A stretch of 14,911 bases of DNA, taken from the NCBI GenBank assembly GCA_021736615.1, contig JAIPFN010000130.1, positions 1 through 14,911 on the forward strand, given 5' to 3'. Each line of letters starts with the position of its first letter. The first letter of the stretch is position 1. The notes beneath the pieces are model-generated. The model searched no databases, was not told the DNA's origin, and saw nothing but the letters and a program-made list of their open reading frames with translations. This DNA is from Phycisphaerae bacterium (GTDB lineage Bacteria; Planctomycetota; Phycisphaerae; Sedimentisphaerales; Anaerohalosphaeraceae). The position numbers were made by a program, and so were the translations under genes. This document shows, piece after piece, positions 12,906 to 14,911 of the stretch.

Positions 12906-14911
12906 TTATGACCCGAATGTCAGCTTTAACCCAAGCGAATCGCCAAACTCCTGATTTGAATTCGGCTTCTTTGCAGGCCCTTGATCGTCCCTTTTACCCC
13001 CCTTGCTGCCTTTAGGCGGTTTAGGACTGCTCTGCTTAGCCTCTGCGGCCTTTTTCTCATCCGGCGTCTGCTTGCTTTTCATACTCATCGAAATACGCTT
13101 GCGAGCGGCATCCACCTCCAGCACGCGAACATTGACGACCTGGTGAACCTTGACCACATCGGCGGGATCCTTTACAAACCGGTCAGCCAGTTCGCTGATA
13201 TGCACAAGCCCGTCCTGGTGAACGCCAACGTCTACAAAAACCCCGAACGCAGTAATATTCGTCACGATCCCCGGAAGTTCCATCCCTTCTACCAGGTCCT
13301 GCATGGTATTAACATTTTCGGCAAAGCTGAATGCCTCGAACTGCTTACGCGGGTCACGCCCGGGTTTGCTAAGCTCTGCCTTAATATCCATCAACGTAGG
13401 CAAGCCTACGGTATCACTGACATAATTTTCAAGCTTGATCTTATCACGAAGTTCGGAACTTGCCATAAGTTCGGCAACCGTACAACCCAGGTCCGCCGCC
13501 ATGGCATTAACTACAGAATAGCTCTCGGGGTGAACCGCACTTGCGTCAAGGGGATTTTCAGCATTTCTTATCCGCAAAAATCCCGCACACTGCTCAAATG
13601 TCTTTTCGCCAAGCCCCGAGACACTCTTAATATCCTGACGAGAATTGAACGCCCCGCTATCGTTTCGGCGAGCGACAATTCGTTCTGCAAGAGCGGGCCC
13701 AACGCCCGACACATACGTCAGAAGCTCCTTGCTAGCCGTATTGGCCTCAACACCGACCGCATTTACACAACTGACCACGGTATCGTCCAGGCTGCGTTTA
13801 AGCAGCGTCTGATCGACGTCATGCTGATACTGCCCGACACCGATGGACTTAGGGTCGATCTTAACCAATTCGGCGAGAGGGTCCATCAGACGCCTTCCAA
13901 TAGAAACAGCGCCGCGGACGGTAATATCGTAATCCGGAAACTCATCACGTGCAACCTGCGACGCCGAATAAACACTCGCCCCGCTCTCGTTGACCATCAC
14001 TACCTGTATCTCTTTCGGTAAACCGATACCTTTGACAAACGCCTCGGTCTCGCGGCTTGCCGTACCATTGCCGATTGCGATAGCCTCGATACCGTACTTC
14101 TGGCACCAGGCCATGATCTTAACACCCTCCCGGCTTGCCGCCGCAGCGGACGTAAGCGGAAATATCGCGTCGTTATAAAGCAGCTTACCCTGCTTATCCA
14201 GACATACGACCTTGCAACCGGTTCTAAATGCCGGGTCTATCGCCAAAGTAGCCTTTTCACCAAGCGGCGAGCCAAGCAGCAACTGACGCAAATTCTCAAC
14301 GAAGACCTTAATTGCTTCTTCATCGGCTTGTTTTTTGCTCTCGATGCGAATATCCGTCTCCATCGAGATCATCATCAACCGTTTAAACCCGTCCCGGACA
14401 GCAAGCTTAACCTGCTGAGCCGCATCGTTTTGCGCCTTTATAAACAGTTCATCAAGTATCTCAAAAGCCCTGTCTTCGTCAACGGTAATCCGAAGTGCAA
14501 GCAATTTTTCCTTTGCCCCTCGCCGCATAGCCAGAACCCTATGCGAGGGAGCCTTGGCGACCTCTTCGTTCCATTCATAATAATCCTTGTACTTAACGGC
14601 CTCTTCTTCCTTACCGGGCATAACCTTGCAGTTATATTCACCCCTGGCCTGATAAAGCGACCGGATAGACGCTCTGGCGTCCTGATCTTCGCTGATCCAC
14701 TCGGCTATAATATCGCGAGCCCCTGCCAGTGCCGTTTCCACCGAATCAACTTCCTTTTCGGCATTAACAAACTTCTCTGCCTCTTTCAGCGGGCCAAAAT
14801 CGCCCTGCTCAAAGATCATCTTCGCAAGCGGTTCAAGCCCTTTCTCTTTAGCAATAGTAGCACGAGTACGGCGTTTGGGCCTGTATGGCAGGTAGATATC
14901 CTCCAGAACCG
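12906..14911 (-). CDS. tex: Tex, S1-domain RNA-binding protein (5' end outside window)
   Basis: About 667 codons of the C-terminal part; the frame is open to the right edge, so the true start lies beyond 14911. Tex is a cytoplasmic nucleic-acid-binding protein linked to transcription. At the edge, YLPYRPKRRTRATIAKEKGL is a highly conserved Tex segment. The RNase-H-like YqgF domain follows near 14240-13830 (AIDPAFRTGCK; NESGASVYSASQVA), then AVSIGRRLMDPLAELVKIDP and GVGQYQHDV, two of the most invariant Tex motifs. Tandem helix-hairpin-helix motifs come next (YVSGVGPALAERIV; SVSGLGEKTFEQ), then one S1 domain near 13286-13080 (GIVTNITAFGVFVDVG; DGLVHISELA). The tail after S1 is ~55 residues, Lys/Pro/Gly-rich, typical of the family. 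An internal ATG at 14819 is not the start. Confidence 0.95.
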   Translation of the reverse strand, partial: VLEDIYLPYRPKRRTRATIAKEKGLEPLAKMIFEQGDFGPLKEAEKFVNAEKEVDSVETALAGARDIIAEWISEDQDARASIRSLYQARGEYNCKVMPGKEEEAVKYKDYYEWNEEVAKAPSHRVLAMRRGAKEKLLALRITVDEDRAFEILDELFIKAQNDAAQQVKLAVRDGFKRLMMISMETDIRIESKKQADEEAIKVFVENLRQLLLGSPLGEKATLAIDPAFRTGCKVVCLDKQGKLLYNDAIFPLTSAAAASREGVKIMAWCQKYGIEAIAIGNGTASRETEAFVKGIGLPKEIQVVMVNESGASVYSASQVARDEFPDYDITVRGAVSIGRRLMDPLAELVKIDPKSIGVGQYQHDVDQTLLKRSLDDTVVSCVNAVGVEANTASKELLTYVSGVGPALAERIVARRNDSGAFNSRQDIKSVSGLGEKTFEQCAGFLRIRNAENPLDASAVHPESYSVVNAMAADLGCTVAELMASSELRDKIKLENYVSDTVGLPTLMDIKAELSKPGRDPRKQFEAFSFAENVNTMQDLVEGMELPGIVTNITAFGVFVDVGVHQDGLVHISELADRFVKDPADVVKVHQVVNVRVLEVDAARKRISMSMKSKQTPDEKKAAEAKQSSPKPPKGSKGGKRDDQGPAKKPNSNQEFGDSLGLKLTFGS

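Noticed and set aside
12981..14021. A 346-codon plus-strand open frame
   Set aside because: It is fully antisense to tex, whose motifs are unmistakable. The frame has no family resemblance and no ribosome site.

Overview
The window looks like chromosomal DNA of a Planctomycetota-type bacterium, probably a Phycisphaerae relative. This is an inference from gene content: an H-X9-DG pseudopilin-like protein, RHS (YD-repeat) debris, a GldA/GldF/GldG-like export cluster ending in a DUF4340 protein, secreted sugar-hydrolase and toroid-fold proteins, and many short palindromic and tandem repeats between genes. No marker in the window settles the species.

Layout. (1) Positions 51-2847, minus strand: two secreted proteins, a GH20-like hexosaminidase and, upstream of it, an alpha/alpha-toroid (prenyltransferase/squalene-cyclase-like repeat) protein. 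(2) Positions 2848-5570: a gene-poor, decayed accessory stretch. It holds a heptamer tandem repeat, two copies of a hairpin-bearing repeat, the 3' remnant of an RHS protein, one apparently intact AT-rich small gene (H-X9-DG type), tandem and REP-like repeats, the 5' remnant of an ECF sigma factor and the 3' remnant of a tyrosine recombinase. (3) A tRNA-Arg(UCU) on the minus strand with a near-consensus promoter; the recombinase remnant runs into its 3' end, as expected of an old integrative element at a tRNA gene. (4) Positions 5859-10672, plus strand: a strong sigma-70-like promoter followed by a four-gene cluster, namely ATPase, ABC-2 permease, GldG-like auxiliary protein and DUF4340 protein. 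(5) Positions 10716-14911, minus strand, convergent with the previous cluster: an MsbA-like exporter with its own promoter lying in an inverted repeat, a small DUF378 membrane protein, and the C-terminal two thirds or more of the RNA-binding protein Tex, which runs off the right edge.

The plus-strand cluster probably makes one membrane complex: a cytoplasmic ATPase, a six-helix permease, and two single- or double-anchored proteins facing the periplasm. The exporter, DUF378 and tex genes are housekeeping-like and only loosely linked. The most unusual material is in the decayed stretch, especially the H-X9-DG protein, which has the body of a pseudopilin but not the usual prepilin leader. I did not find convincing evidence of a complete new defence or mobile system.
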